Source: Candidatus Bathyarchaeia archaeon
GTDB taxonomy: Archaea > Thermoproteota > Bathyarchaeia > Bathyarchaeales > DTEX01
Reading direction: 5' to 3'
DNA: 64,000 nt
Assembly: GCA_038882715.1 (NCBI GenBank)
Contig: JAVZNR010000007.1
Coordinates: 58,468 to 122,467, forward strand
Part shown: positions 52,195-61,590 of the stretch, piece by piece
Position numbering within the stretch: the first letter of the stretch is position 1
Layout of the letters: every line of letters starts with the position of its first letter
Program-made: the position numbers and the translations under genes
The notes under the pieces: model-generated
What the model saw: the letters and a program-made list of their open reading frames with translations, nothing else
Told to the model about the DNA's origin: nothing
Databases searched by the model: none

Positions 52195-53328
52195 ATGAGC
52201 GCAGCTCAGGAGCTGGAGCAGCTGGCGCTAAAATACGCTGAGCAGGCGGTGATGCTTGATCGACAGGGTAAGAAGGAGATGGCTATCGAGGCTTATCAAA
52301 AGGCCATAGATAGCTTGCTGAAAATAGCGAAGATAAATCCAAGCTGCGAGCTGAACAAAATATATCTGCAGAGGGCTGAGGCATATAAAAGAAGAGTTGC
52401 TGCGCTCAAGTCCTCCCTACACTTAAGTCCAGCAACAGCCGAAGACACCGGCGAAGGAAGAACACGCTTCGAAGATCTCATTATAAGGGAGCCGCCCAAA
52501 GTCACTTGGGACGATGTGGTTGGGCTTGAGGACGCGAAAAGGGCGATTAGAGAAGCCATAGTTTATCCATCACTTAGGCCAGACCTATTCCCACTTGGTT
52601 GGCCTAGAGGGATCTTGCTTTTCGGGCCTCCTGGATGTGGGAAGACGCTTTTAGCCGCAGCTGTTGCGAACGAGATTAGCGCTAAATTCATACCTGTTGA
52701 TGCGGCGTGCATAATGTCCAAGTGGCTTGGTGAAGCTGAACAGAATGTTGCTAGGCTATTCAATCTAGCTAGGAGGGAGGCAAACACCTCGTCAGTGATA
52801 ATCTTTATTGATGAGATCGATTCGTTGATAGGGGCTCGGCGGTTTGAGGTTGGCGGCGAGATAAGGGTTAGAAATCAATTTCTCAAGGAGATGGACGGCA
52901 TATTAGACAAGAAAAATCCGCTTAAAGTTTACGTTATCGGCGCGACGAATAAACCCTGGGATCTGGATCCCCCATTTATAAGGAGGTTTCAAAAAAGGAT
53001 TTATGTGCCTCCCCCAGACTATAAGCAGCGTCTAGAAACCTTCAAGCTCTACACGAAGCCTCTGAAATTGGCGTCTGATGTGGACTTAGAGAGGCTGGCG
53101 CTTCTCACCGAAGGTTTTTCTGGAAGCGATATTATGGATGTTTGTCAGTCAGTTCAACTCAAAGTAAACAGTGAAATATTTGAAAACTGCGTAGATTATA
53201 GTAAGGCTGAACCTAGGCCGATATCTATGAAAGATTTCCTAGACGTTCTAAAGATGAGAAAACCAAGCGTGTCTAAAGATATGCTGGTTCAATACGAGAA
53301 ATGGTTTAACGAGTTTAAAGCCCTATAA
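52195..53328 (+). CDS. cdvC: Cell division AAA ATPase CdvC (Vps4 homologue)
   Basis: 377-residue Vps4-like ATPase that disassembles ESCRT-III polymers. N-terminal MIT domain (about 1-75, three-helix, LALKYAEQAVMLDRQGKKEMAIEAYQKAIDSLL), linker, then the AAA domain: GPPGCGKTLLAAAVA (about 144-158), IIFIDEIDSLIGAR (about 200-213), GATNKPWDLDPPFIRRF with the arginine fingers. C-terminal helix near KPSVSKDMLVQYEKW. Start ATG 52195 follows TAGGGAGAC; 12 bases after cdvB. Confidence 0.96.
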   Translation: MSAAQELEQLALKYAEQAVMLDRQGKKEMAIEAYQKAIDSLLKIAKINPSCELNKIYLQRAEAYKRRVAALKSSLHLSPATAEDTGEGRTRFEDLIIREPPKVTWDDVVGLEDAKRAIREAIVYPSLRPDLFPLGWPRGILLFGPPGCGKTLLAAAVANEISAKFIPVDAACIMSKWLGEAEQNVARLFNLARREANTSSVIIFIDEIDSLIGARRFEVGGEIRVRNQFLKEMDGILDKKNPLKVYVIGATNKPWDLDPPFIRRFQKRIYVPPPDYKQRLETFKLYTKPLKLASDVDLERLALLTEGFSGSDIMDVCQSVQLKVNSEIFENCVDYSKAEPRPISMKDFLDVLKMRKPSVSKDMLVQYEKWFNEFKAL

Positions 53329-53392
53329 AAAGGTCTCCGAGCAATATTTGAGCGTTAAAGTTATTACTGGGTTTCTGATTGGTTATTTATGA

Positions 53393-53524
53393 AGCCCGGT
53401 GGTGTAGTGGACAAGCATAGCGGGCTTTGGAGGCAAGCGCAATAAAGGGGATTTTTATTCAGGATATAACAGGTCTTGCCGAGGAAACCCGCTGACGGGA
53501 GTTCGAATCTCCCCCGGGCTACCA
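53393..53524 (+). tRNA. tRNA-Gln(TTG) with a 56-base intron, CCA encoded
   Basis: Acceptor AGCCCGG/CCGGGCT, D arm GTGT/GCAT, T arm GGGAG-TTCGAAT-CTCCC, discriminator A and CCA (53522-53524). Anticodon stem GCGGG/CCCGC and anticodon TTG at 53427-53429. The intron (53431-53486) lies at the canonical 37/38 site: CTTT pairs GAGG as the central 4-bp helix with bulges GGA and AAA, and inner helix GGCAAG (53432-53437)/CTTGCC (53475-53480). This bulge-helix-bulge gives splice points consistent with a normal mature tRNA. It lies 64 bases after cdvC. Confidence 0.93.
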
Positions 53525-53643
53525 CTACCAGCAACCACATATTTCTAATTTTTAGATGCCGCCTTAACGCTCTCCGCTAATTCAGGATGCCGTAACAAAA
53601 ACGCTAATATATTCTAATCCATCTAAATTTTACGGGATGGTTC

Positions 53644-53991
53644 ATGAGAGAAAATAGACGCTCCTTGATTCAAGCGATCCTCTTAATTGTTCTTGGGCTT
53701 TTATGGATAATGAGTGGTCTTATTGATAATGAATTTGTCATAATAATAATTGGTTTATCGATCGCTCTCGGCGCGTTCTCCCTCTTCCTAACAAATTGTG
53801 TGGTGAGCGATTTAAAGGTTAAGCGCTATGCCGAAATAGCCTTCTCGGCGGTTTCCCTCGGAACAGTTATCTATGGATATCTTGTGAGCCGCGCATTGAT
53901 TCTTATGATCTTCGCAGCGCTAATAATCGCTTTTCTAACACTGGGCTTTATATTATCATATTTGCTGCCGAAGCTCCGCAAAGAAATATAG
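53644..53991 (+). CDS. Membrane protein with about four transmembrane segments
   Basis: 115 residues, hydrophobic almost throughout: segments at about 8-28 (ILLIVLGLLWIMSGLI), 31-48 (FVIIIIGLSIALGAFSLFL), 62-82 (IAFSAVSLGTVIYGYLV) and 86-107 (ALILMIFAALIIAFLTLGFIL). No conserved motif is recognised. Possibly a small transporter-like or anchor protein. ATG 53644 is a plausible start. It lies 93 bases before the GH116 gene, perhaps in the same unit. Confidence 0.6.
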   Translation: MRENRRSLIQAILLIVLGLLWIMSGLIDNEFVIIIIGLSIALGAFSLFLTNCVVSDLKVKRYAEIAFSAVSLGTVIYGYLVSRALILMIFAALIIAFLTLGFILSYLLPKLRKEI

Positions 53992-54084
53992 GGAAGATTC
54001 CTTCTTCACACAGTTACTCTTTTAAACCTAAAAGGTGTTCTTAGTTAAAGCAGCGTAACGAGTAAAGATTAGGAGGAAGCACCT

Positions 54085-56697
54085 TTGAGCTTAAAAGGTT
54101 CTTCTAAACAGTTTTTAGAATACTTCACTTATAGAGGGGACAGAACTAGAGAGATATCTTTTCCTATCGGCGGCATTGGAACCGGCTCAATAGGATTGGC
54201 CGGTAACGGCAGACTAATAGACTGGGAAATCTTTAATAGGCCAAACAAGGGAAGCGTAAATGGTTTCTCACATTTCGCAATCAAAGCTGAACATGAGGGT
54301 AAAATTCTAGATGCGCGAGTTTTAAATAGTGATCTACCTCCTCCCTACACAGGTGAGTTTAGCCATGAGCGTTTCCAATCCTTCGGCTTCGGCCCACCAA
54401 GAGGCTATATGGCTGGGCTGCCACATTTTAGAGGCTCGGAATTTGTGGGGACTTACCCGATAGCCGAAATAAGGTTTATCGACGAAGATTTTCCGGGAAA
54501 GGTTAGGATGACGGCTTTCAACCCCTTCATTCCGCTTAATGATTTAGATTCAAGTATACCGGCAGCTTTTTTCGAGATAAATGTTGAGAATACGGCCGAT
54601 TGCGAGATAACTTACACAATATGTTTATCTGTTCAGAACCCTCTTCCAGATGGCGCAACAATCAACAAGTATGAGAGGAACGGCGAATATCACCTCATAA
54701 GAATGTTTTCAACAAAGCCCTCTGAAAATGATCCTGAGTATGGCGACTTAACCATAGCAACTGACGCTTCAGACATCAGTTATCAGGAATATTGGTTCAG
54801 GGGAGGATGGTTCGACAGCCTCCAAGTCTATTGGAAAGATCTAACCGCTCCCGGTAAACTTAAGAACCGCTCATATCAGTCTACGCAGAAAGGAATCCGG
54901 GATCACGCGTCCCTCGCGGTTCATTTAAAGGTTAAGGCTAGGGGATCTGGTAAGGCTAGGTTTATAATAGCGTGGAACTTTCCGAACTGCTATAATTATT
55001 GGAACCCGGAGAAAACTGAGAGACCAACCATATGGAAGAATTATTACGCAAGGATCTTCAAAGACTCCGTTGAAACAGCCATATACTGCTTAAAGAACTG
55101 GGATCGCCTCTATGAGGAGACGGCCACCTTTAGAGACATCTTGTTCGCGTCAACTTTGCCGCCCTTTGTTTTAGACGCGGTCTCAGCGAATATTTCGATT
55201 CTTAAGTCTCCTACGGTTCTGCGCTTAGAGGACGGTTCCCTCTATGGTTTTGAAGGCTGCCATACAAGCTCCGGTTGCTGCGAAGGAAGCTGTATGCATG
55301 TGTGGAGTTACGCCTATGCGCCCCTCTTCCTATTTCCAAAACTCGATAGATCCATGTGGGATCTACACTATAAATACGATATGCGGGAAGATGGACGTAT
55401 AAGTTTTCGGCTTCAGCTGCCTTTGGGGCGAGGGCAATGGGAGTTCCCTCACGCCGCGGTAGATGGGCAGTTCGGCGGCGTGATTAGAGCTTATGCTTAC
55501 TGGAAGCTCACGGGGGACGATGAATGGCTTAAAGCGAATTGGCAATCGATAAAGAAGTCCATTGAATATGTGTGGGCTGAGTCTAATGAGGATAAATGGG
55601 ATCCCAATAAAGACGGCGTCCTTGAAGGTCGGCAGCACAACACGCTTGATGTGGAGCTCTTCGGACCGAACTCTTGGTTGACGGGAATGTATCTTGCAGC
55701 CTTAAAGGCTGGAGCCGAGATGGCTGGGTATTTGGGTGAGGTTGAGAAAGCCAAAGAATACATGGAGATATTTAATAAGGGTAAACGTTGGGTTGAAGAA
55801 AACCTATTTAACGGCGAATACTTCCATCAGATCATAGACCTCAAGGATAAATCAATTCTAGAAGAATATAGTTCTACTGATCCAAACGTTGTGAGCATTT
55901 ACTGGAATGATGAACACAAGGAGATAAAATATCAAATTGGTGAAGGATGCGAGATTGATCAAGTTTTGGCTCAATGGCACGCCAACATATGCGGGTTGGG
56001 CGAAATATTTGATAGTGAGAAAGTTAAGAGCGCATTAAAGTCAATATATAGGTACAATTTCAAGAGAAGCATGCGCAAACACTTCAACCCATGCAGAATA
56101 TTCAGCCTAAACGATGAGGCTGGAGTGGTAGTATGCGAGTGGCCCAATGGAAAAGGGAAGCCGATCATACCGGTTCCATATGCTGAGGAAACATGGTGCG
56201 GAACAGAATATGCTGTTGCATCGCATATGATTCAGGAAGGGTTAATTGATGAGGGACTAGAGATAGTTAAAGCTGTAAGGGATAGATATAATGGCGAGAA
56301 GAGAAATCCATGGAACGAGATAGAGTGTGGAAGCAACTACTCGCGGTCTATGTCATCATACGCGCTTCTATTAGCCCTCAGCGGATTTAAAATCGATATG
56401 ACGAAAGGCGAAGTAGAGTTTAATCCACCGAGAATACAGAATGGGGAGTTTAAATGCTTCTGGTCGGCTGGAACTGGTTGGGGAATATTCCAAATAGAGC
56501 CTGAAAAAGTATCGTTAACTGTGAAATATGGAAGCCTTAAGATTAAAACTCTTAGTTTACCATTTCTGGGAGGCAAGAAAATAGCGTCCATAATTGTCGA
56601 TGGAAAGGAAGTTAGGTATGAGCAGCATGAAAACAAAATATTTTTCATTGAGCCGATTTCTCTGGAGAGGGAAGCGAGCTTAACGGTTTCAACATAA
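54085..56697 (+). CDS. Glycoside hydrolase family 116 (bile acid beta-glucosidase/GBA2-like)
   Basis: 870 residues with the GBA2 layout: an N-terminal beta-sandwich (about 20-320: GGIGTGSIGLAGNGRLIDWEIFNRP) and a C-terminal (alpha/alpha)6 domain (about 340-800). The catalytic-domain parts include TGDDEWLKANWQSIKKSIEYVW, DGVLEGRQHNTLDVELFGPNSWL and EMAGYLGEVEKAKEYMEIF. GH116 enzymes are retaining beta-glucosidases/xylosidases, in animals glucosylceramidase GBA2. TTG start 54085 with AGGAGGA at 54071-54077. No signal peptide. Likely transcribed with the cupin and NagA genes downstream. Confidence 0.9.
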   Translation: MSLKGSSKQFLEYFTYRGDRTREISFPIGGIGTGSIGLAGNGRLIDWEIFNRPNKGSVNGFSHFAIKAEHEGKILDARVLNSDLPPPYTGEFSHERFQSFGFGPPRGYMAGLPHFRGSEFVGTYPIAEIRFIDEDFPGKVRMTAFNPFIPLNDLDSSIPAAFFEINVENTADCEITYTICLSVQNPLPDGATINKYERNGEYHLIRMFSTKPSENDPEYGDLTIATDASDISYQEYWFRGGWFDSLQVYWKDLTAPGKLKNRSYQSTQKGIRDHASLAVHLKVKARGSGKARFIIAWNFPNCYNYWNPEKTERPTIWKNYYARIFKDSVETAIYCLKNWDRLYEETATFRDILFASTLPPFVLDAVSANISILKSPTVLRLEDGSLYGFEGCHTSSGCCEGSCMHVWSYAYAPLFLFPKLDRSMWDLHYKYDMREDGRISFRLQLPLGRGQWEFPHAAVDGQFGGVIRAYAYWKLTGDDEWLKANWQSIKKSIEYVWAESNEDKWDPNKDGVLEGRQHNTLDVELFGPNSWLTGMYLAALKAGAEMAGYLGEVEKAKEYMEIFNKGKRWVEENLFNGEYFHQIIDLKDKSILEEYSSTDPNVVSIYWNDEHKEIKYQIGEGCEIDQVLAQWHANICGLGEIFDSEKVKSALKSIYRYNFKRSMRKHFNPCRIFSLNDEAGVVVCEWPNGKGKPIIPVPYAEETWCGTEYAVASHMIQEGLIDEGLEIVKAVRDRYNGEKRNPWNEIECGSNYSRSMSSYALLLALSGFKIDMTKGEVEFNPPRIQNGEFKCFWSAGTGWGIFQIEPEKVSLTVKYGSLKIKTLSLPFLGGKKIASIIVDGKEVRYEQHENKIFFIEPISLEREASLTVST

Positions 56698-56743
56698 AGT
56701 CTTTTTACCTCATTATTAAGATTTTATTTTGGGTGATTGCTGC

Positions 56744-57970
56744 ATGAACATTGAAAAAACGGTTTTAAGTGCTCTTGAAAGCGGTAACGGAATAGTTAGG
56801 CTAGCTCCAGCATGGGTTCCAAGAGCCTTTCTGACTCCGGGGAGACGCCTTAAGCTGGCTCCAAGTGATGTTTATGCTTTAGGGGTTGAGAGGGGCGGAA
56901 TTGATGAGAGGTGGCTTGCATCTACAACTAAAGCTGACAATCCAGGCGCGCCTGAAGACGAAGGCTTAAGCTATATTGTTTTTCAAGAAGGCTCAAAAAT
57001 AAGCAAGGTGCTTCTTAAGGACGCTATCGATGTTTTAGGCGATAGGTTCCTTGGAAGAGATGTTATGCGAAAGTATGGTGGCTGGATGGTTTTAACGAAG
57101 TTTTTCGATAACTCCTGTCCAATACCACTACATTTACATCAGATGGAGGAGCATGCGCGTAGGGTTGATAGGCTTCCCAAGCCGGAAGCCTACTATTTTC
57201 CACCGCAGCTTAATATTATTGAGGGAAAGTTTCCATACACCTTTTTCGGTTTAGAGCCAGGTACGTCAAGAGAAGATATTAAGGAATGCCTTAGAAGATG
57301 GAATGCTGGCGATAATGGAATATTATATTTCTCTAAGGCGTATAAGCTTAAACCTGGAACCGGGTGGCTTGTTCCAGCTGGCGTTCTCCATGCCCCCGGC
57401 ACTTTTGTGACGTATGAGGTGCAAAAGGCTTCGGATGTCGCAGCTATATATCAGTCTATGCTGGAGGATAAGCCTATATCTTGGGATCTGCTCGTTAAGG
57501 ATGTTCCTAAAGAGTATCATCAGGACTTAGATTACATCGTTGATATGATAGATTGGAGGGAAAATTTAGATCCGGAGTTTAAGAAACACCACTATATCGA
57601 GCCAATTCCATCCATGAGTCTAGAAGAATCGAAGGAGACAGGTTATGAAGAAAGATGGGTGGTCTATGGGTCTGAAGAATTCAGCGCAAAGGAGCTAATT
57701 GTTTATCCGAGTAGACGCGTGAAGGTCTACGATAAAGCGGCTTATGGGCTCATTGTTATACAGGGTTATGGAAAAATAGGCGGCTTTAAGGTGGAAGCGC
57801 CGATAATGATAAGGTATGGCGACACAACTAACGATGAATTATTTGTGACGGTTGAAGCAGCTAAAGACGGTGTAGAAATAATTAACGAAAGCCTAAGCGA
57901 AAACATGGTAATCCTGAAGCATTTTGGACCCGGAAACCCAGAAGCCCCTAGAGAAATTCAGCGCAAATAA
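56744..57970 (+). CDS. Phosphomannose isomerase-like cupin protein
   Basis: About 408 residues from ATG 56744, with GGGTGAT at 56731-56737. Two cupin regions: the metal-binding HLHQMEEH (about residues 128-135) with the conserved glycine-rich surround, and later GWLVPAGVLHAPGTFVTYEV (about 207-226), the mannose-6-phosphate isomerase class I pattern. The C-terminal part adds another beta-sandwich (GYGKIGGFKVEAPIMIRYGD). Substrate unproven; the position between GH116 and NagA points to processing of a released sugar or sugar phosphate. Confidence 0.82.
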   Translation: MNIEKTVLSALESGNGIVRLAPAWVPRAFLTPGRRLKLAPSDVYALGVERGGIDERWLASTTKADNPGAPEDEGLSYIVFQEGSKISKVLLKDAIDVLGDRFLGRDVMRKYGGWMVLTKFFDNSCPIPLHLHQMEEHARRVDRLPKPEAYYFPPQLNIIEGKFPYTFFGLEPGTSREDIKECLRRWNAGDNGILYFSKAYKLKPGTGWLVPAGVLHAPGTFVTYEVQKASDVAAIYQSMLEDKPISWDLLVKDVPKEYHQDLDYIVDMIDWRENLDPEFKKHHYIEPIPSMSLEESKETGYEERWVVYGSEEFSAKELIVYPSRRVKVYDKAAYGLIVIQGYGKIGGFKVEAPIMIRYGDTTNDELFVTVEAAKDGVEIINESLSENMVILKHFGPGNPEAPREIQRK

Positions 57971-57990
57971 GCTTAGGAGCTCATGTAAAG

Positions 57991-58022
57991 AAGGAGCGTC
58001 TTAACTCGCTCTTTTTCTTTTT
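57991..58022 (+). terminator. Intrinsic terminator-like hairpin with U tract
   Basis: AAGGAGCG (57991-57998) can pair with CGCTCTTT (58007-58014), eight pairs including one G-T wobble, loop TCTTAACT, then a T-rich tract TTTTTCTTTTT (58012-58022). It follows the cupin stop by 21 bases and separates it from nagA, so nagA may be transcribed separately, unlike the inferred GH116-cupin unit. Confidence 0.55.
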
Positions 58023-58057
58023 AGAAGAACATATATAGTAAGAAAACCGCTTTTTAT

Positions 58058-59200
58058 ATGATGTTTGCAATAAAAACCGACGTCGTTTTAACTCCATACA
58101 GGATGCTTAAAGAAGCATATGTCTTGATAGAGAAGGAGAAAATAGTTGGGTTTTCTAGGTATAGGCCTGAGGGTTTAAGCGAGGTACGCAGGTACGATGA
58201 CTGTATCTTAGCTCCCGGCTTAGTGGACATACATGTTCACGGTGGCTTCGGCATAGACCTAACGTATTCAACCACTAAGGAAATCCTTGATTTCTCCAGA
58301 AAGCTGCTTATGACTGGCGTAACATCTTATGTGCCGTCTACGGTTACCGACTCCACCGATAGAATAGAGAATGCTCTCAGAAATATTCATGAAGCATCAG
58401 GTTTTCATAGCGGTTCGAGGATTTTGGGGGTTCATTTAGAGGGCCCGTATCTTAACCCGGAGAGAAGTGGGGCGCAGTCTAAGGAGCATATCCGTAAGCC
58501 TTCTCTAGAAGAGTTTGAAAGGTTTTATGATGCGAGCGGAAAGCTCGTAAAGAGAGTAACTGTTGCTCCTGAAGTTGATAATGGAATAGACTTTATTAGA
58601 GCGGTCATAGAAAAGTTTGGGGTTAAAGTCTCACTTGGGCATACTGACGCAACCTATGAGCAGACATTAGGCGCGATTAAGGCTGGTGCAAACATTATAA
58701 CGCATCTATTTAACGGTATGCGGGGTTATCATCACCGCGAACCGGGAATAATAGGCGCAGCATTAACCACGGATGTCTACGCTGAAATAATAGTTGACTT
58801 TGTTCACCTGCATCCGGCAACAGTAGCCCTCACGATAAGATGTAAGAGTCCAAGCAGAACCATTCTAGTGAGCGATGCTACGCCTGGGGCAGGTTTGCCG
58901 AACGGCGTATATATGCTTGGGCCCAGTAAAGTTATAATAAGGGATGGTGTGGCGAGAACCGAGGAAGGCGTTTTAGCTGGGAGCACTTTGATGCTAATGA
59001 ACGCTGTACGAAACGTCGTGAAGATGGGGTTACCTTTAAATGATGCTTTTAGAATGGCTACTTCTACGCCATGCGATGCTATGGGCATTAAAGGTGTGGG
59101 TAGAATCGCTAGGGGTTGTAGGGCAGACCTGCTGATACTGAATAAGCAGCTGGAAATCGAAGAAATATATTTTAATGGAGAAATATATGAGAGCGATTAA
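58058..59200 (+). CDS. nagA: N-acetylglucosamine-6-phosphate deacetylase
   Basis: 380-residue amidohydrolase. All NagA landmarks are present: PGLVDIHVHGGFGIDL metal motif (about 52-67), GVHLEGPYLNPERSGAQ, SLGHTDATYEQT, THLFNGMRGYHHREPG and the catalytic Asp in LVSDATPGAGLPNGVY. It deacetylates N-acetylglucosamine-6-phosphate in amino sugar catabolism. No kinase or PTS is nearby to supply the phosphate. A divergent NagA-like gene is at 23162-24448. Start could be the first or second ATG at 58058/58061. Confidence 0.92.
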   Translation: MMFAIKTDVVLTPYRMLKEAYVLIEKEKIVGFSRYRPEGLSEVRRYDDCILAPGLVDIHVHGGFGIDLTYSTTKEILDFSRKLLMTGVTSYVPSTVTDSTDRIENALRNIHEASGFHSGSRILGVHLEGPYLNPERSGAQSKEHIRKPSLEEFERFYDASGKLVKRVTVAPEVDNGIDFIRAVIEKFGVKVSLGHTDATYEQTLGAIKAGANIITHLFNGMRGYHHREPGIIGAALTTDVYAEIIVDFVHLHPATVALTIRCKSPSRTILVSDATPGAGLPNGVYMLGPSKVIIRDGVARTEEGVLAGSTLMLMNAVRNVVKMGLPLNDAFRMATSTPCDAMGIKGVGRIARGCRADLLILNKQLEIEEIYFNGEIYESD

Positions 59201-59300
59201 AGAGTATCATTTAACTCCGAGCAACTTAATGGACTAATTTTTCGCCCACCACCTTTCGAAAGACGGATATCTTTTCGCGCTTTGTTAAAAGGTCTGAGGC

Positions 59301-59729
59301 TTAGCTTCTAGATAATAGGTTGAATGCCTTGTCTATCGATTCGGCGACCCTATAGAGATTTTCGAAGATTCGATTTATATCACGATGCGCCTCTTCAATC
59401 GTTGTCTTCAGGCTCCTACCCCTCAACTTGTATGTTCCCTCATGATATATTACAAGCCCGCTTCTAATCATCTTGTTTAAGTGATGCACCATTGTTCCCC
59501 TAGTTAAGTATAGCCTTTCAGCGAGCTCATCGCTCGTAAGCCCTTTATTTTCTCGCGCGGCTTCAAGCAATAATCTCAGTATCCGAAATGCCGTTTTCTT
59601 TTTATCCCTGTGCTCTAAGAAGCCTAAACTCCTACATAACCACTCTAGATCTCTTTCCGGATCTATTTTTGGTAGCGGGCGTATAGCCAGTATTTTATAT
59701 TCTGCAAGGGCAGATTCCTCTAGTGACAT
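59301..59729 (-). CDS. Winged-helix transcriptional regulator, divergent from thermosome
   Basis: 142 residues. Residues about 40-105 form a winged helix: LEHRDKKKTAFRILRLLLEA, then KGLTSDELAERLYLTRGTMVHHLNKMIRSGLVIYHEG. It resembles the ArsR-like regulators of archaeal heat shock (Phr type). A helical C-terminus would dimerise. It faces the thermosome gene across a 129-base gap containing a perfect palindrome (59784-59796) that may be its operator. No ligand domain is visible. Confidence 0.82.
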   Translation of the reverse strand: MSLEESALAEYKILAIRPLPKIDPERDLEWLCRSLGFLEHRDKKKTAFRILRLLLEAARENKGLTSDELAERLYLTRGTMVHHLNKMIRSGLVIYHEGTYKLRGRSLKTTIEEAHRDINRIFENLYRVAESIDKAFNLLSRS

Positions 59730-59783
59730 GTTAACTATTTTCTCCTCTAAATTAATTTTAAGTCTTCTTGTTTACAATTTTTA

Positions 59784-59796
59784 GTTTTAGTAAAAC
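59784..59796. promoter_or_regulatory. Palindrome GTTTTA-g-TAAAAC, candidate operator
   Basis: A perfect 6+1+6 inverted repeat placed directly at the 5' side of the thermosome TATA box. Its position would block TBP/TFB assembly when bound, so it suits a repressor; the divergent winged-helix gene is the obvious candidate. Archaeal Phr binds a similar A/T-rich dyad. Binding is inferred, not shown. Confidence 0.5.
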
Positions 59797-59805
59797 TTAT
59801 ATTTT
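59796..59805 (+). promoter_or_regulatory. TATA box of the thermosome gene
   Basis: CTTATATTTT, about 54-63 bases before the thermosome ATG, giving a leader of roughly 30 bases with the GGGGG Shine-Dalgarno site at 59846-59850. Confidence 0.5.
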
Positions 59806-59858
59806 TCGACCTTAGTTAATAAATACAAGATCTACTAGGTATAAAGGGGGAAACATGT

Positions 59859-61529
59859 ATGGCGTATCTGGCTCAAACAGCGTCCGGTCAGCCGGTCTTA
59901 ATATTGAAGGAGGGCACAGCAAGAAGTCGCGGAAGAGAGGCTCAACGAAACAACATTATGGCTGCTAGGGTTATTGCGGAAGCCGTTAGAACAACGTTGG
60001 GTCCACGCGGCATGGATAAGATGCTTGTTGACAGCCTAGGAGACATAACGATAACGAATGATGGTGCGGCTATCCTAAAAGAGATTGAGGTTGAGCATCC
60101 AGCCGCCAAGATGATGGTTGAGGTTGCTAAGGCTCAGGACGACATGGTTGGTGACGGAACAACAACAGTTGTTGTTCTTGCCGGCGAGCTCCTTAAGAAG
60201 GCCGAAGAGCTCCTCGACCAGAACATTCATCCCACAGTTGTTGTCAGCGGCTATCGAAAAGCGGCTCAAAAAGCTGTAGAAGTTCTCGACAAGATAAGCA
60301 AGACTGTTGATGTAGACGATAAGGAGACATTAAAGAAAGTTGCTTTAACATCCATGGGTAGTAAAGCTGTTGGGACAGCGAGAGATCGCCTTGCCGACAT
60401 AGCAATTGAAGCCGTTAAGCAGATAGCTGAGAAAAGAGACGAAGGCTGGGTTGCAGACATCGATAATATCCAGATAATAAAGAAGGAAGGCAAAAGCCTA
60501 CATGACACGGAGCTTGTCAAGGGTATAATCCTTGATAAGGAGGTTGTTCACGCTGGCATGCCTAAACGCGTCGAGAAGGCTAGGATAGCCCTACTCAACT
60601 GCCCGCTTGAAATCGAGAAGACCGAGTTTAGCGCTGAGATTAGAATAAGAGACCCGTTACAGATGAAGGCTTTCCTAGATAAGGAGACGCAGATGCTTAA
60701 GGAGATGGTTGACAAGATCAAGAAGGCTGGAGCGAACGTGGTTATATGCCAGAAGGGCATAGACGATATGGCTCAGCACTTCCTAGCTAAAGAGGGCATA
60801 CTGGCAGTTAGAAGGGCTAAAGAATCCGATATGGAGAAGCTGGCTAAGGCTACTGGCGGACGCGTAGTCACGAACCTGGAGGACCTTAAGCCAGAAGACC
60901 TCGGGTACGCTGAGCTGGTTGAGGAGCGTAAGATAGGCGAGGACAAGATGGTTTTCGTCGAGGGCTGTAAGGATCCGCGCTCAGTATCAATACTTATACG
61001 CGCTGGCTTAGAGCGTATGGTTGATGAAGCCGAACGGGCAATGCATGACGCGCTCTCAGTTGTATCCGACGTAATAGAGAAGAATAAGATTGTTCCAGGC
61101 GGAGGCGCGGCGGAGGCTGAGGTTGCTAAGGAGCTGCGCAAGTATGCGGCCCAGATCGGGGGCAGGGAGCAGCTGGCCATAGAGGCCTTTGCCGAAGCAT
61201 TAGAGATAATTCCGAAGACTCTAGCTGAGAATGCTGGCCTAGAGCCGATTGATGTGATGGTTGAGCTAAGAGCTGCCCATGAAAAGATAGATGGATATGC
61301 TTACGGCGTGGACGTGTTCAGCGGTAAGGTTGTAAATATGTATGAGAAGGGCGTCATAGAGCCGCTCGTAGTTAAAGAGCAGGCGATCAAATCTGCGGCT
61401 GAAGCCGCCTCGATGATACTTAGGATAGACGACGTGATTGCTGCCGCTAAGCCTAAGGAAGAGGAGAAAGGCAAAGGCGCTGAGAAGAGAGAAGAGGAAG
61501 AGGAGAGTAAAACCTCGGAGTTTGACTAG
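59859..61529 (+). CDS. ths: Thermosome subunit (group II chaperonin)
   Basis: 556 residues. ATP-driven archaeal chaperonin subunit. Landmarks: [12 protein letters not shown] (phosphate loop, about 45-56), [38 protein letters not shown] (nucleotide site, about 87-101), the apical lid region at about 240-300 and the late [14 protein letters not shown] with DPxKV-type closing. The C-terminal tail is Glu/Lys rich. Regulated, by inference, through the palindrome and TATA box upstream. A second thermosome gene begins outside the right edge and ends at 63840. Confidence 0.96.
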   Translation: MAYLAQTASGQPVLILKEGTARSRGREAQRNNIMAARVIAEAVRTTLGPRGMDKMLVDSLGDITITNDGAAILKEIEVEHPAAKMMVEVAKAQDDMVGDGTTTVVVLAGELLKKAEELLDQNIHPTVVVSGYRKAAQKAVEVLDKISKTVDVDDKETLKKVALTSMGSKAVGTARDRLADIAIEAVKQIAEKRDEGWVADIDNIQIIKKEGKSLHDTELVKGIILDKEVVHAGMPKRVEKARIALLNCPLEIEKTEFSAEIRIRDPLQMKAFLDKETQMLKEMVDKIKKAGANVVICQKGIDDMAQHFLAKEGILAVRRAKESDMEKLAKATGGRVVTNLEDLKPEDLGYAELVEERKIGEDKMVFVEGCKDPRSVSILIRAGLERMVDEAERAMHDALSVVSDVIEKNKIVPGGGAAEAEVAKELRKYAAQIGGREQLAIEAFAEALEIIPKTLAENAGLEPIDVMVELRAAHEKIDGYAYGVDVFSGKVVNMYEKGVIEPLVVKEQAIKSAAEAASMILRIDDVIAAAKPKEEEKGKGAEKREEEEESKTSEFD

Positions 61530-61590
61530 AATTCCCTAAATTTTTGGCTTCATAACTTCCCTCAATTTTTAGTTTTTATAGGTGTCGTAT

